Assembly: GCF_012847335.1 (NCBI RefSeq)
Contig: NZ_JABBDX010000001.1
Location: forward strand, 248,001 to 312,000
DNA from: Psychrobacter sp. MF31
GTDB lineage: Bacteria; Pseudomonadota; Gammaproteobacteria; Pseudomonadales; Moraxellaceae
DNA length: 64,000 bases
Reading direction: 5' to 3'
Positions within the stretch are counted from its first letter, which is position 1. Every line of letters starts with the position of its first letter. The notes under the pieces were generated by a model. It was not told the DNA's origin, did not search any database, and saw only the letters and a program-made list of their open reading frames with translations. Position numbers and translations under genes: made by a program. Of this stretch, positions 1 to 7,220 are shown one piece after another.

Positions 1-205
1 TGGTCGATGGAAACACCGCATCATTGACCACGACACTTAAATCTTGATGATAGCCTTGGGTGAGATAATCAAAGGCTTTTGCCGCCCGCTTTGGCGTATC
101 TTCAAGTCCGGGACGCTCTAAATCCTCGCCAGTTGAGCTGATAAGTTGGCGATAAGATTCGATGCTTTCTTGGTAGTCGGAGGTTAAAGTTAGGGTGTTA
201 CTCAT
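1..205 (-). CDS. folE: GTP cyclohydrolase I, N-terminal part (runs off window)
   Basis: Only the first 68 codons are present; the gene continues past the left edge. The enzyme converts GTP to dihydroneopterin triphosphate, the first step of tetrahydrofolate synthesis. The visible residues GEDLERPGL, DTPKRAAKAF and LTQGYHQD match the conserved N-terminal block of the FolE family. The ATG at 205 reads MSNTLTLTSDY. The gene diverges from fabI across a 330 bp spacer. The catalytic and zinc-binding part lies outside the window, so integrity cannot be judged. Confidence 0.85.
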   Translation of the reverse strand, partial: MSNTLTLTSDYQESIESYRQLISSTGEDLERPGLEDTPKRAAKAFDYLTQGYHQDLSVVVNDAVFPST

Positions 206-535
206 AAGGTTGTCAACCGTCCAATAGGTAAAAATCACTTCATACCAAATTTGTTATAACCATTTGGCATAAGCTTGCAATCTTAATGTGGCGCTGATTA
301 TACGTGAAATTGGCTCAACTTCCTACCACTGGCGTGAATTTGTTGTGAGTTGCTGGTCAATATTGCCGCTAAAAATTTTGATCATAGTAAAATTTAGCAA
401 GATAGAAATCAAAAGGTTAAAAAAAAATCCGAGCCAATCATTTGAAAAGCTATGGGTTTACGACTGTTTACTTAATTTTGAATCGTGTATAATCAAGAGC
501 AACGCTCATTTCTTTTACTTTTATAAGGGTTTATT
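206..535. other. Intergenic region between folE and fabI
   Basis: This 330 bp AT-rich spacer separates divergent folE and fabI, so it must hold both promoters. The only clear signal is a TATAAT hexamer at 488-493, listed separately. A 92-residue open frame from 288 overlaps the fabI start out of frame, has no family resemblance and is judged spurious. Nothing else was recognised. Confidence 0.5.
466..493 (+). promoter_or_regulatory. Putative sigma-70 promoter of fabI
   Basis: A perfect TATAAT lies at 488-493, 42 bp before the fabI ATG. A weak -35-like GTTTAC lies 16 bp upstream at 466-471. The placement fits a short leader. The -35 match is poor, so only the -10 is convincing. Confidence 0.45.
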
Positions 536-1336
536 ATGCTACTTCAAGGACAGCGCTTTGTCGTGACTGGTATTGCCAGCAAACTATCGATTGCTTGGGC
601 GATTGCCGAGGCTTTGCACCGTGAAGGGGCGTCGCTGATTTTGACTTATCCCAATGATAAGATTAAAAAGCGTGTCGATATGGCGGCAGAGGCGTTTGGC
701 GCAGATTTGGTGATTGAATGTGATGTGGCGTCGGATGAGTCCATCAAAGCTTGTTTTGATAAAGTTGCTGAGCATTGGGGCGATGGCATTAATGGTATTG
801 TTCACGCCATCGGCTTTGCGCCTATGGATCAGTTGGATGGTGACTTTACTGACGCGACCACCCGTGAAGGCAGTCAAATTGCTCATGATATTTCAAGCTA
901 TAGCTTTGTAGCTCTTGCCAAAGCCGGTCGCGAGCTGTTAGCCAAACGCCGCGGCTCGATGCTCACCTTGACTTATGAAGGCAGCATTTCAGTATTGCCA
1001 AACTATAACGTTATGGGAATGGCAAAAGCTAGCCTTGAGGCAAGTGTTCGCTACTTGGCAACGTCACTTGGCGGCGAGGGCATCCGCGTTAATGCCATCT
1101 CAGCAGGACCTATCCGAACGTTGGCAGCAAGTGGCATCAAATCATTCCGTAAAATGCTGGATATCAGCGAAAAAATTGCCCCGCTTCAGCGTAACGTGAG
1201 CCAAGAAGAAGTCGGCAATGCGGCATTATTTTTATTATCCCCTTGGGCATCTGGCATTACTGGCGAGATTTTATTTGTTGATGCTGGATTTAACACCGTA
1301 GCAATCAGCCCGCAATTGATGCTCGATGATGAATAA
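536..1336 (+). CDS. fabI: Enoyl-ACP reductase FabI (NADH)
   Basis: FabI catalyses the last reduction of each fatty-acid elongation cycle, turning trans-2-enoyl-ACP into acyl-ACP in the cytoplasm. The 266-residue length is typical. The N-terminal Rossmann motif reads [14 protein letters not shown]. The active-site Tyr-x6-Lys is Y157 and K164, one residue shifted from the E. coli numbering, and the conserved upstream Tyr is Y147. The C-terminal [13 protein letters not shown] block is typical of the family. The ATG at 536 follows TAAGGG. The gene is a single transcription unit ending at a strong hairpin at 1396-1422. FabI is the known target of triclosan and isoniazid-like inhibitors. Confidence 0.97.
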   Translation: MLLQGQRFVVTGIASKLSIAWAIAEALHREGASLILTYPNDKIKKRVDMAAEAFGADLVIECDVASDESIKACFDKVAEHWGDGINGIVHAIGFAPMDQLDGDFTDATTREGSQIAHDISSYSFVALAKAGRELLAKRRGSMLTLTYEGSISVLPNYNVMGMAKASLEASVRYLATSLGGEGIRVNAISAGPIRTLAASGIKSFRKMLDISEKIAPLQRNVSQEEVGNAALFLLSPWASGITGEILFVDAGFNTVAISPQLMLDDE

Positions 1337-1395
1337 TGATAATTAAAATGTCATTTTAAGGCGTTTTTAAGTGATTTGACCGTCAGTTTATAAAA

Positions 1396-1422
1396 GAAGG
1401 CAGCCAAAAGGCTGTCTTTTTT
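1396..1422 (+). terminator. Rho-independent terminator after fabI
   Basis: An inverted repeat, aaggcagcc and ggctgtctt, encloses an AAAA loop and is followed by a run of T. It sits about 60 bp after the fabI stop. Confidence 0.85.
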
Positions 1423-1459
1423 GGTTATACTAAGTCAGATTTAGCAGTATCAAGGGCAA

Positions 1460-1783
1460 ATGATGATTACCAAGCTTCCAAGATGGGTATTTTGGGGCGG
1501 CGCGGTGCTTGCGTTTAGCGCAGGCTGCGTGAATACTGCCGCGCTGATGGGATTTACTCGGCTTTCAGTGTCGCATGTGACCGGCAATGTGAGCTTTTTT
1601 TCAGCTGCCATCGCCCATCTTGATATCAAAAGCTCACTGTTTATTGGCGCGTCCTTAATATCGTTTTTAACGGGCGCGATTTTAAGTGGTTTTGTCGTTG
1701 GTCAGACGTCCTTAAAGCTTGGCAAAAGCTACGGTCGGGCGCTTTATATCGAAGCTTTTTTATTACTGGCAAGCTATTTTTTA
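1460..1783 (+). pseudogene. DUF1275 (YoaK-type) membrane protein, N-terminal fragment
   Basis: About 108 residues of a DUF1275 family inner-membrane protein, whose function is not established. The segment starts MMITKLPRWVFWGG and carries the family block SVSHVTGNVSFFSAA plus three hydrophobic helices. Near SYFLS the frame runs into an IS200/IS605-type element and stops shortly afterwards at 1849 in element-derived codons. The missing C-terminal half continues at 3019-3405. AAGGG lies just upstream of the ATG. The gene would be intact if the element were removed, so the disruption looks recent. Confidence 0.85.
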
Positions 1784-1789
1784 TCCAAA

Positions 1790-1833
1790 GTCGCCGTAAA
1801 ACCATGCCCCTCTAAGCATGGATATCAGGCGAC
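1790..1833 (+). repeat. Left-end hairpin of the IS element
   Basis: Nested imperfect palindrome. The outer arms are GTCGCC (1790-1795) and GGCGAC (1828-1833); the inner arms are CCATGC (1802-1807) and GCATGG (1816-1821). Such subterminal hairpins are recognised by TnpA in IS200/IS605 elements. Confidence 0.75.
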
Positions 1834-1897
1834 AGCCATTGACGTTTAAAGCAGCGATAAGCTTGCTAAAATTCACCAAACCCAGCAAACTAAAACG

Positions 1898-3001
1898 ATG
1901 AAAACACTCAAACTTCGACTTAAAGACAAACATAGCAAGCCGCTTAATAGCATAAGCCATGCGGTTAACTTCGTTTGGAATTACGTCAATGAGTTAAGTT
2001 TTAAGCACTTGCAACGAACCGGTCTATTCTTTAGCGCCTATGACATTACCGCTTATACCAAAGGTGCAGGCGGTGAGCTTGGTTTACACTCACAGACCAT
2101 TCAAGCGATTGGTGAGATCCACGCCAAAGCCCGTAAACAATTTAAAAAAGCTAAATTAAAATGGCGAACCAATAATCCTAAATCATGCCGCAAAAGCTTG
2201 GGCTGGATACCGTTTAAAAAGTCTGCTATTAAATATATTGGCACTCGCCAAAGCGGTAAAAAGGCGTTGAAATCCACCCTTCAATTAAGCTTAGCCAACC
2301 ATCAAAAGCTAATTATTGAAATGTTTGACAGCTACAATCTTAGCCGATATCAAATTAATACCCTTGAATTGGTTCAAGACTCAAGAGGCAGATGGTACGC
2401 CTGTATTACTGTTAAAAAATATCCTAAAACTACTTGCGGTGGCGGTCAAGTCGGCATTGATTTAGGATTAAAAGAAGCCGCGACTACCTCAAACGGTGAG
2501 ACGCTTACCATCAAACAAACACAAAAATGGGCGGCAAAACTGGCAGTTGCCCAAAGAGCCAAAAATAAACAGCGTGCTCGTGCCATTCACGCCAAGATTA
2601 AAAATACAAGACAAGACTTAATTCATAAATTCACCACCCAATTGGCCAAAGACAATGCTTTGATTGTGGTCGGTGATGTTAAATCACGTTCATTCACTTC
2701 TTCGAGCACCAAACTCGCCAAATCAACCTATGATGCAGGTTGGTTTGAAATCAAACGACAGTTGGAATACAAGTGCAAGCATGCAGACGGTCAGTTTGAG
2801 ATTGTGAATGAAAACTACACCACCCAAACTTGCTCGCGATGCGGCTCACGCCAAAACAGTCCGAAAGGTAGGGCGATGCTTGGAATAAGAGAATGGAGGT
2901 GTGCTAGGTGTGGCACATGGCATGATAGAGATATTAATGCCGCTAAGAACATTCTTGCGGCAGGGCTTTGCCGTCTCGCTGGAGTAACCCCCTCACTTTA
3001 G
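1898..3001 (+). CDS. tnpB: TnpB RNA-guided endonuclease homologue of an IS200/IS605 element
   Basis: 367 residues with the TnpB layout: an N-terminal helix-turn-helix-like domain (MKTLKLRLKDKHSK), a central OrfB domain, and a RuvC domain with an embedded zinc finger. RuvC-I is GIDLGLKEAA with D188. The zinc finger cysteines are at 312, 315, 335 and 338. RuvC-III is HDRDINAAKNI with D343 and D345. At RuvC-II, where canonical TnpB has Glu-Asp, this protein reads VVGDVKS with Gly259-Asp260. A glutamate, E305, occurs in the nearby VNENYTTQTC strand. TnpB family members cut DNA guided by a right-end RNA; whether this one does depends on the altered site. The stop lies within the right-end hairpin. 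Confidence 0.9.
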   Translation: MKTLKLRLKDKHSKPLNSISHAVNFVWNYVNELSFKHLQRTGLFFSAYDITAYTKGAGGELGLHSQTIQAIGEIHAKARKQFKKAKLKWRTNNPKSCRKSLGWIPFKKSAIKYIGTRQSGKKALKSTLQLSLANHQKLIIEMFDSYNLSRYQINTLELVQDSRGRWYACITVKKYPKTTCGGGQVGIDLGLKEAATTSNGETLTIKQTQKWAAKLAVAQRAKNKQRARAIHAKIKNTRQDLIHKFTTQLAKDNALIVVGDVKSRSFTSSSTKLAKSTYDAGWFEIKRQLEYKCKHADGQFEIVNENYTTQTCSRCGSRQNSPKGRAMLGIREWRCARCGTWHDRDINAAKNILAAGLCRLAGVTPSL

Positions 3002-3018
3002 GGCGGGGAGGAAGTCAA
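2987..3018 (+). repeat. Right-end hairpin and putative omega-RNA 3' scaffold
   Basis: CCCC near 2988-2992 can pair with GGGG at 3005-3008 around the tnpB stop codon, followed by GGAGGAAGTCAA. In TnpB systems the guide RNA scaffold overlaps the 3' end of tnpB and ends at the element edge, so flanking DNA from about 3019 would be the resident guide. The RNA is inferred, not shown. Confidence 0.55.
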
Positions 3019-3405
3019 ATCAAGAGCATGACTGACTATTTAGGTCAGCTTGCCGCTGCGATGGCTTGCGGACTGCAAAATGCTATGGTCGCAACCTATA
3101 GCGGTGCGGTGATCCGAACGACGCATCTGACGGGGCTGACTTCGGACATGGGCGCGGCAATTGGCAATTGGCTTGCTGGTCGCTCTATCAACAAAGCCAC
3201 GCTTGGCTTTCAAGCCATCATTTGGTACTGCTTTTGCGGCGGCGGTACGGTAGGCGCGTTTTTATTTGCTAAAGTGGGCTACCATGCGTTATTTGTTCCC
3301 ATTACCATCGTTTTATCGGCTGCCTTTTTTTATAATTACGCCTCTGAAAAACTTCCCGAAAAACGCCAACCAAGGCGGCATAGACAAAAAAAGCGCTTAT
3401 CATAA
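3019..3405 (+). pseudogene. DUF1275 (YoaK-type) membrane protein, C-terminal fragment
   Basis: The second half of the gene begun at 1460. From the ATG at 3028 it reads MTDYLGQLAAAMACGLQNAM and continues with the family block VIRTTHLTGLTSDMG and two further membrane helices. The reading frame joins the left half if the element ends at 3018 and begins at 1784. The C-terminus is basic (RQPRRHRQKKR) and the stop codon lies inside the terminator hairpin at 3391-3411. A truncated protein could still be translated from 3028, but no ribosome-binding site is evident. Confidence 0.8.
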
Positions 3406-3416
3406 GCGCTTTTTTA
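3386..3416. terminator. Bidirectional terminator
   Basis: Perfect inverted repeat aagcgcttat / ataagcgctt (3391-3400 and 3402-3411), with A residues before and T residues after. It can serve both the DUF1275 gene and the small minus-strand ORF at 3428. Confidence 0.85.
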
Positions 3417-3427
3417 TTTAAAGGCAT

Positions 3428-3610
3428 TTATTTGCTGTCATTATCGCTGGTAGTTTCAGCCGAGTCATCATGGTCTTCATGCTCATGAAGCCCTTGCATC
3501 ATATCAAGCGCGGAATCGTCCGTTCGCTGTTGGTCTTTTTTAGCCAAGCCATCTTGATTGATATCCTTTGGCGCCATTTTGGTGGTAGCGTCCGTTTTAT
3601 TGCGTGGCAT
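3428..3610 (-). CDS. Small acidic hypothetical protein
   Basis: 60 residues (MPRNKTDATTKMAPKD...), hydrophilic and rich in Asp, Glu, His and Lys, with no predicted membrane segment or known domain. It is supported as a gene by GAAGGAG placed 6 bases before the ATG and by the bidirectional terminator just after its stop. The HEHEDHDD stretch could bind metal, but this is speculative. Function unknown. Confidence 0.6.
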   Translation of the reverse strand: MPRNKTDATTKMAPKDINQDGLAKKDQQRTDDSALDMMQGLHEHEDHDDSAETTSDNDSK

Positions 3611-3960
3611 TTCGTTCTCCTTCGTTATTGTTATTTTTAAAACAATTTATGATAAACATTTAATCATAAATTGTTTGTCACTTAGCTATTATGAAATAGT
3701 TTTATTGGGCTGAAAAGGGAGCTCAAGGTAACTTTAGTGACATCTTGTAATATGGATCATTATTAAAATGATAAAATTTAAATCCTTTTATAAGATAAAA
3801 TTTAAAAATTTTTCTTAAATGTTATATATTGGTAACGAGTATTTCTAAAATCCCTTAAATATTTTTCTAAAAATGATTTGAGTGTTACCTTTTTAATCAT
3901 TGCGTGATTCAACGTTTTAAAGTTTATAACTGCAATGTAATAAGCAATCAAGGAAAGTTT
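3611..3960. other. Intergenic region before the DASS transporter gene
   Basis: 350 bp, strongly AT-rich, between divergent genes. It must contain promoters for the small acidic ORF and the transporter. A 60-residue minus-strand frame at 3802-3984 has no ribosome-binding site and is judged spurious. No known motif was recognised. Confidence 0.4.
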
Positions 3961-5379
3961 ATGCAAGAAAAATTGGACAGCCACATCCCCGATGATGGCA
4001 ACGAATATTTATTTACCGATACTTTTCCAAAGGGTACAGGAAGAGGGCTGATCGTGGTGGCAATTGCCGCGATCATCAGCGTGATTATTTATAATGTTTT
4101 ACCGTTTGATGTCAATGCCAATAAAGGCTTGGCAATGCTATTCTTCATCGGTGCGCTTTGGCTGACCGAAGCGCTTCATGTGACCATTACGGCGATTTTG
4201 GTGGTGGTGGTTGGGGTGCTGATTGGCATTCCTGAGTTTGATGCTGAGATTGGCTTATCGAGTTTTGCCAATCCGACCATTTATCTATTTTTTGGCGGCT
4301 TTGCGCTTGCCGCCGCGCTTCACGTTCAGCAGCTTGATCGCAAAATTGCGCTAAAAATCTTATCGCTATCAGGTGGCAATTTGCGAACGGCAGTATTTTT
4401 GATTTTTGCGGTGACGGCGTTTTTGTCCATGTGGATATCAAACACGGCAACGGCGGCGATGATGTTGCCGCTTGCGCTTGGTGTATTGACGCAAGTTGAT
4501 CGCCACAAAGATCGCGGTACGTTTGTATTTGTGCTGCTTGGGATTGCGTATTCAGCAAGTCTTGGTGGTCTTGGAACGATCGTAGGATCGCCACCCAACG
4601 CGATTGCGGCAAAGGCGCTTAATATTGCTTTTGTGGATTGGATGAAATTTGGTATTCCAATGATGCTCGTCTTGCTTCCAGCGCTATTAGGGGCAATGTA
4701 TTGGTATTTAAAACCCAATTTAAACCGAAACGTAGAGCTAAGTAATGAAGCGGTCATTGAGTGGAATAAGCCGCGGATATTAACCATTATCGTATTTATC
4801 TTGACAGCGCTTAGCTGGATATTTTCAAAACAAGTCGGCGCGTTTCTTAATATTACCGATACTGATGCGGTGATTGCCTTGACTGCGGCAGCAGCCGTGG
4901 TGAGCTTGGGATTGGTGTCATGGAAGCAGGTTTCGGACAATACTGACTGGGGCGTGTTGATGCTCTTTGGTGGCGGGATTGCACTATCTAATATTTTAAA
5001 AATCTCTGGCGCGTCGCTCATTTTAGGGCAAACGGTTGCCAATGCGCTGTCGGTTGCGCCGCTTTTGGTCGTGATGATTGCCGTTTCCGCGTTTATCATT
5101 TTCTTAACTGAATTTGCGTCAAATACGGCGTCGGCGGCGCTATTGGTTCCCGTTTTTGCCGCGATCGCGGAGCAAATGGGATTGCCGCAAGAAGTACTCG
5201 TTCTTATTATTGGCATTGGTGCGTCTTGCGCGTTTATGCTTCCGGTTGCCACGCCACCAAACGCCATCGTCTTTGGAACAGGGCTTATCAAACAGTCCGA
5301 GATGGTACGAACGGGACTGATTTTAAACGTGATCGCCACAATGATCGTCGGGCTTTGGGCGTATTTTTTCTTAATATAA
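3961..5379 (+). CDS. SLC13/DASS-family anion:sodium symporter
   Basis: 472 residues, a multi-pass inner-membrane carrier of the divalent anion:sodium symporter family, whose members import dicarboxylates, citrate or sulfate. Both family SNT motifs are present: WISNTATAAMMLP in the first repeat and EFASNTASAALLVP in the second. GSPPNAIAAK and VATPPNAIVFG complete the two substrate hairpins. The frame is open from 3904, but the ATG at 3961 follows AAGGAAAG, so the shorter form is preferred. The gene stands alone and ends at a strong terminator. The exact substrate cannot be told from sequence. Confidence 0.9.
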   Translation: MQEKLDSHIPDDGNEYLFTDTFPKGTGRGLIVVAIAAIISVIIYNVLPFDVNANKGLAMLFFIGALWLTEALHVTITAILVVVVGVLIGIPEFDAEIGLSSFANPTIYLFFGGFALAAALHVQQLDRKIALKILSLSGGNLRTAVFLIFAVTAFLSMWISNTATAAMMLPLALGVLTQVDRHKDRGTFVFVLLGIAYSASLGGLGTIVGSPPNAIAAKALNIAFVDWMKFGIPMMLVLLPALLGAMYWYLKPNLNRNVELSNEAVIEWNKPRILTIIVFILTALSWIFSKQVGAFLNITDTDAVIALTAAAAVVSLGLVSWKQVSDNTDWGVLMLFGGGIALSNILKISGASLILGQTVANALSVAPLLVVMIAVSAFIIFLTEFASNTASAALLVPVFAAIAEQMGLPQEVLVLIIGIGASCAFMLPVATPPNAIVFGTGLIKQSEMVRTGLILNVIATMIVGLWAYFFLI

Positions 5380-5395
5380 CCACTTGACCACATAA

Positions 5396-5424
5396 AAAAC
5401 CGATGGCAAGCGCGCATCGGTTTT
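5396..5424. terminator. Terminator after the DASS transporter gene
   Basis: Inverted repeat aaaccgatg / catcggttt (5397-5405 and 5415-5423) followed by T7. A preceding A-run makes it usable from the minus strand too. Confidence 0.85.
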
Positions 5425-5452
5425 TTTAATGCTATTAATAGCTCATCACTTT

Positions 5453-6631
5453 TTATTGCAAATCACTATCATCGACCCAAACCCAACCGTTTTCGATCCA
5501 GTCCATCACCTCATCGCTATCCACTTCCGCCAAATCATCAAGACCAAGTGACGCGCCATCGGCAAGCTGAACCAGTAGCTGAGCTGCACCAGCAGAAATG
5601 TCATCTAAGCGCTGACCATTGGCAAAAATGACTGTTTCGTTATCCATGGTCGTATAAATTAAGCGGCTGCTAAAGTCGGCTTTAAGCGTCGCGCCCTCAG
5701 TAATCGCGGCAACCAACTCATCCGTACTTGGCAGCTCTTCAGGAACCAAAGCATCATATTGCCGCTTGCTAACTACCTCACAAACGGCTTGCTGAATAAG
5801 GTTTGATCCTTGATCGGAAGTCAATAGCTCAACCAACTGCGAGCGGATGGCTTCAATGCTTGAAGATTCAAGCGCTCCTGACGGCTGGCTTGATTGTGGT
5901 AGCAGCATCGGCACAAAAAGGGCAGGGTCATTGGTTGCCACATCGGCAAGACTGTCAATGATTTGCATCAAATTTGGGCGGCGACAGCCAAATGAAAAGG
6001 TCAAGCAGTCATCTTGAGCTACCCCAAAATGCGACCATTTTGGCGGCACGTAAAGCACGTCGCCTGCTGCAAGCACCTCATCAAAGACAATCTCGCCCAT
6101 GTCATCAAAAATGCGGATCGGCTCACCGGCGACAAATTCGCTCGACTCATCACAAACTTTGCCAAGTTGCCAACGTCTGTGACCAAAGCCTTGCGCCAAA
6201 AACACATCATAATCGTCATAATGCTTGCCTACCGAACCGCCTTTTGGGGCAAACGACACCATAATGTCATCGCGCTGCCACTGTGGAATAAAGTCAAATG
6301 CTTGCCAAAGCGCACCAAGCTCTGGCGACCACTGCTCAAGATTTTGCACAAGAACCGTCCAAAGATTTGGCACGCTTTCAAAATCGCTTTCAGTAAGTGG
6401 GCTTTTTTTGACTTGCCACTGCGGTGCGCCATTAATTTTTTTATCCGCTTGCGTGATAAGTCGTGCGGAGGCATCCTCCTCAAGCGCCAATCCCAAAATA
6501 TCCTCAGGCTCAAACATTCCGACCAAAGCAGGCAAGCCATTTTTAATCAGCAGCGGCTTTTTTTGCCAATATTTGGATAAAAACTGCGCTTTAGACATGT
6601 ATTTGGGCAAACAAAGGGGATGAACGCTCAT
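5453..6631 (-). CDS. RoxA/YcfD-like cupin ribosomal protein arginine hydroxylase
   Basis: 392 residues. E. coli YcfD (RoxA) is a 2-oxoglutarate/Fe(II) oxygenase that hydroxylates an arginine of ribosomal protein L16. The JmjC-type cupin core is visible: GGSVGKHYDDYDVF carries the HxD iron ligands, GHRRWQLGK follows, and PPKWSHFGVA supplies the distal His. The N-terminal block KYWQKKPLLIKNG and the FGCRRPN segment also match YcfD. The start at 6631 is preferred because GGAAAAATTC precedes it; an in-frame ATG at 6682 would add 17 residues without a clear ribosome-binding site. It is a single gene facing a shared terminator. Confidence 0.88.
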   Translation of the reverse strand: MSVHPLCLPKYMSKAQFLSKYWQKKPLLIKNGLPALVGMFEPEDILGLALEEDASARLITQADKKINGAPQWQVKKSPLTESDFESVPNLWTVLVQNLEQWSPELGALWQAFDFIPQWQRDDIMVSFAPKGGSVGKHYDDYDVFLAQGFGHRRWQLGKVCDESSEFVAGEPIRIFDDMGEIVFDEVLAAGDVLYVPPKWSHFGVAQDDCLTFSFGCRRPNLMQIIDSLADVATNDPALFVPMLLPQSSQPSGALESSSIEAIRSQLVELLTSDQGSNLIQQAVCEVVSKRQYDALVPEELPSTDELVAAITEGATLKADFSSRLIYTTMDNETVIFANGQRLDDISAGAAQLLVQLADGASLGLDDLAEVDSDEVMDWIENGWVWVDDSDLQ

Positions 6632-6802
6632 GAATTTTTCCAACGAATAAGGAATAACGGAAGTCAGCATCAGGATTAACAAAATAATCTGCTGAATTTA
6701 TTGTAAGCAGGTATTACAAGCTTAAAAAATCGTTTATGATGGCGGTTGAAATCCAACCTGCCATCATCACTGCAATGATCGCAATATCATACCTAGGACG
6801 CT

Positions 6803-6997
6803 ATGAAAAAACTATCCTTAATTGCCATTCTCGCCAGCTTTTTGTTCGTCCAAGGCTGCGTTCATAAAGTCGTCACGGTTCCGGTTAAAATAGCCTACAA
6901 AACCACCAAAGGCGTGGTCAAAGGCACGGCAGCCGTCGCTCGCGCCGTCATTCCAGATGGCGATGATGACGAGGAAAAGGATAAATCGCGAAAATAA
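6803..6997 (+). CDS. Small lipoprotein (NF038104-like)
   Basis: 64 residues. The N-terminus is a lipoprotein signal, MKKLSLIAILASFLFVQGC, with lipobox FVQGC. The mature part VHKVVTVPVKIAYKTTKGVV resembles a conserved small lipoprotein of Acinetobacter and Psychrobacter. The tail is charged (GDDDEEKDKSRK). Residue +2 after the Cys is Val, so outer-membrane sorting would be expected. AGGA lies 6 bases before the ATG. The gene is isolated and its function is unknown. Confidence 0.75.
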   Translation: MKKLSLIAILASFLFVQGCVHKVVTVPVKIAYKTTKGVVKGTAAVARAVIPDGDDDEEKDKSRK

Positions 6998-7220
6998 CCA
7001 TCAGGTGTTCGCGCAAACCTCCCCTCAATTTTGATGATGATTGGTCAAAGATTATCGCTTGGTATTGCTTACAGATTAAGAACAGCAATATTCGTGGAAA
7101 GCCCATAGAATCAAGCATTAAGATCGCTCAAAAGCGGATGAAATATACTTTAGCCGCTGAGCAATCAAGCTTGCAATACATAAAATAACTGGCTTAACAC
7201 TGTTGCTATTAAGGACAATC

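Larger units (their letters stand above)
1784..3018 (+). mobile_element. tnpB-only IS200/IS605-family insertion element
   Basis: About 1.23 kb inserted in a DUF1275 gene. It has no terminal inverted repeats and no target duplication, as expected for this family. The left end carries a hairpin at 1790-1833 and the right end a hairpin overlapping the tnpB stop, followed by GGAGGAAGTCAA. It encodes only TnpB; no Y1 transposase TnpA is present, so movement would need a helper in trans. TTTA or TTTAT immediately left of the insertion is the likely target motif. Joining 1783 to 3019 restores the DUF1275 frame, but both boundaries are uncertain by 1-3 bases. Confidence 0.8.

Noticed and set aside
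288-566. 92-residue open frame before fabI
   Set aside because: It overlaps the fabI start out of frame, has no ribosome-binding site and no protein-like composition.
1784-3018. Terminal inverted repeats or target duplication at the IS element
   Set aside because: None could be found at either edge; this fits the IS200/IS605 family and argues against a DDE-type insertion sequence.
4326-5417. Long minus-strand frame (363 residues) opposite the DASS transporter
   Set aside because: It is the antisense of a well-supported membrane gene; its Ile/Ala/Ser-rich composition reflects the complementary codons.
6014-6580. 188-residue plus-strand frame inside the RoxA-like gene
   Set aside because: Opposite strand of a gene with clear cupin motifs, no family similarity.
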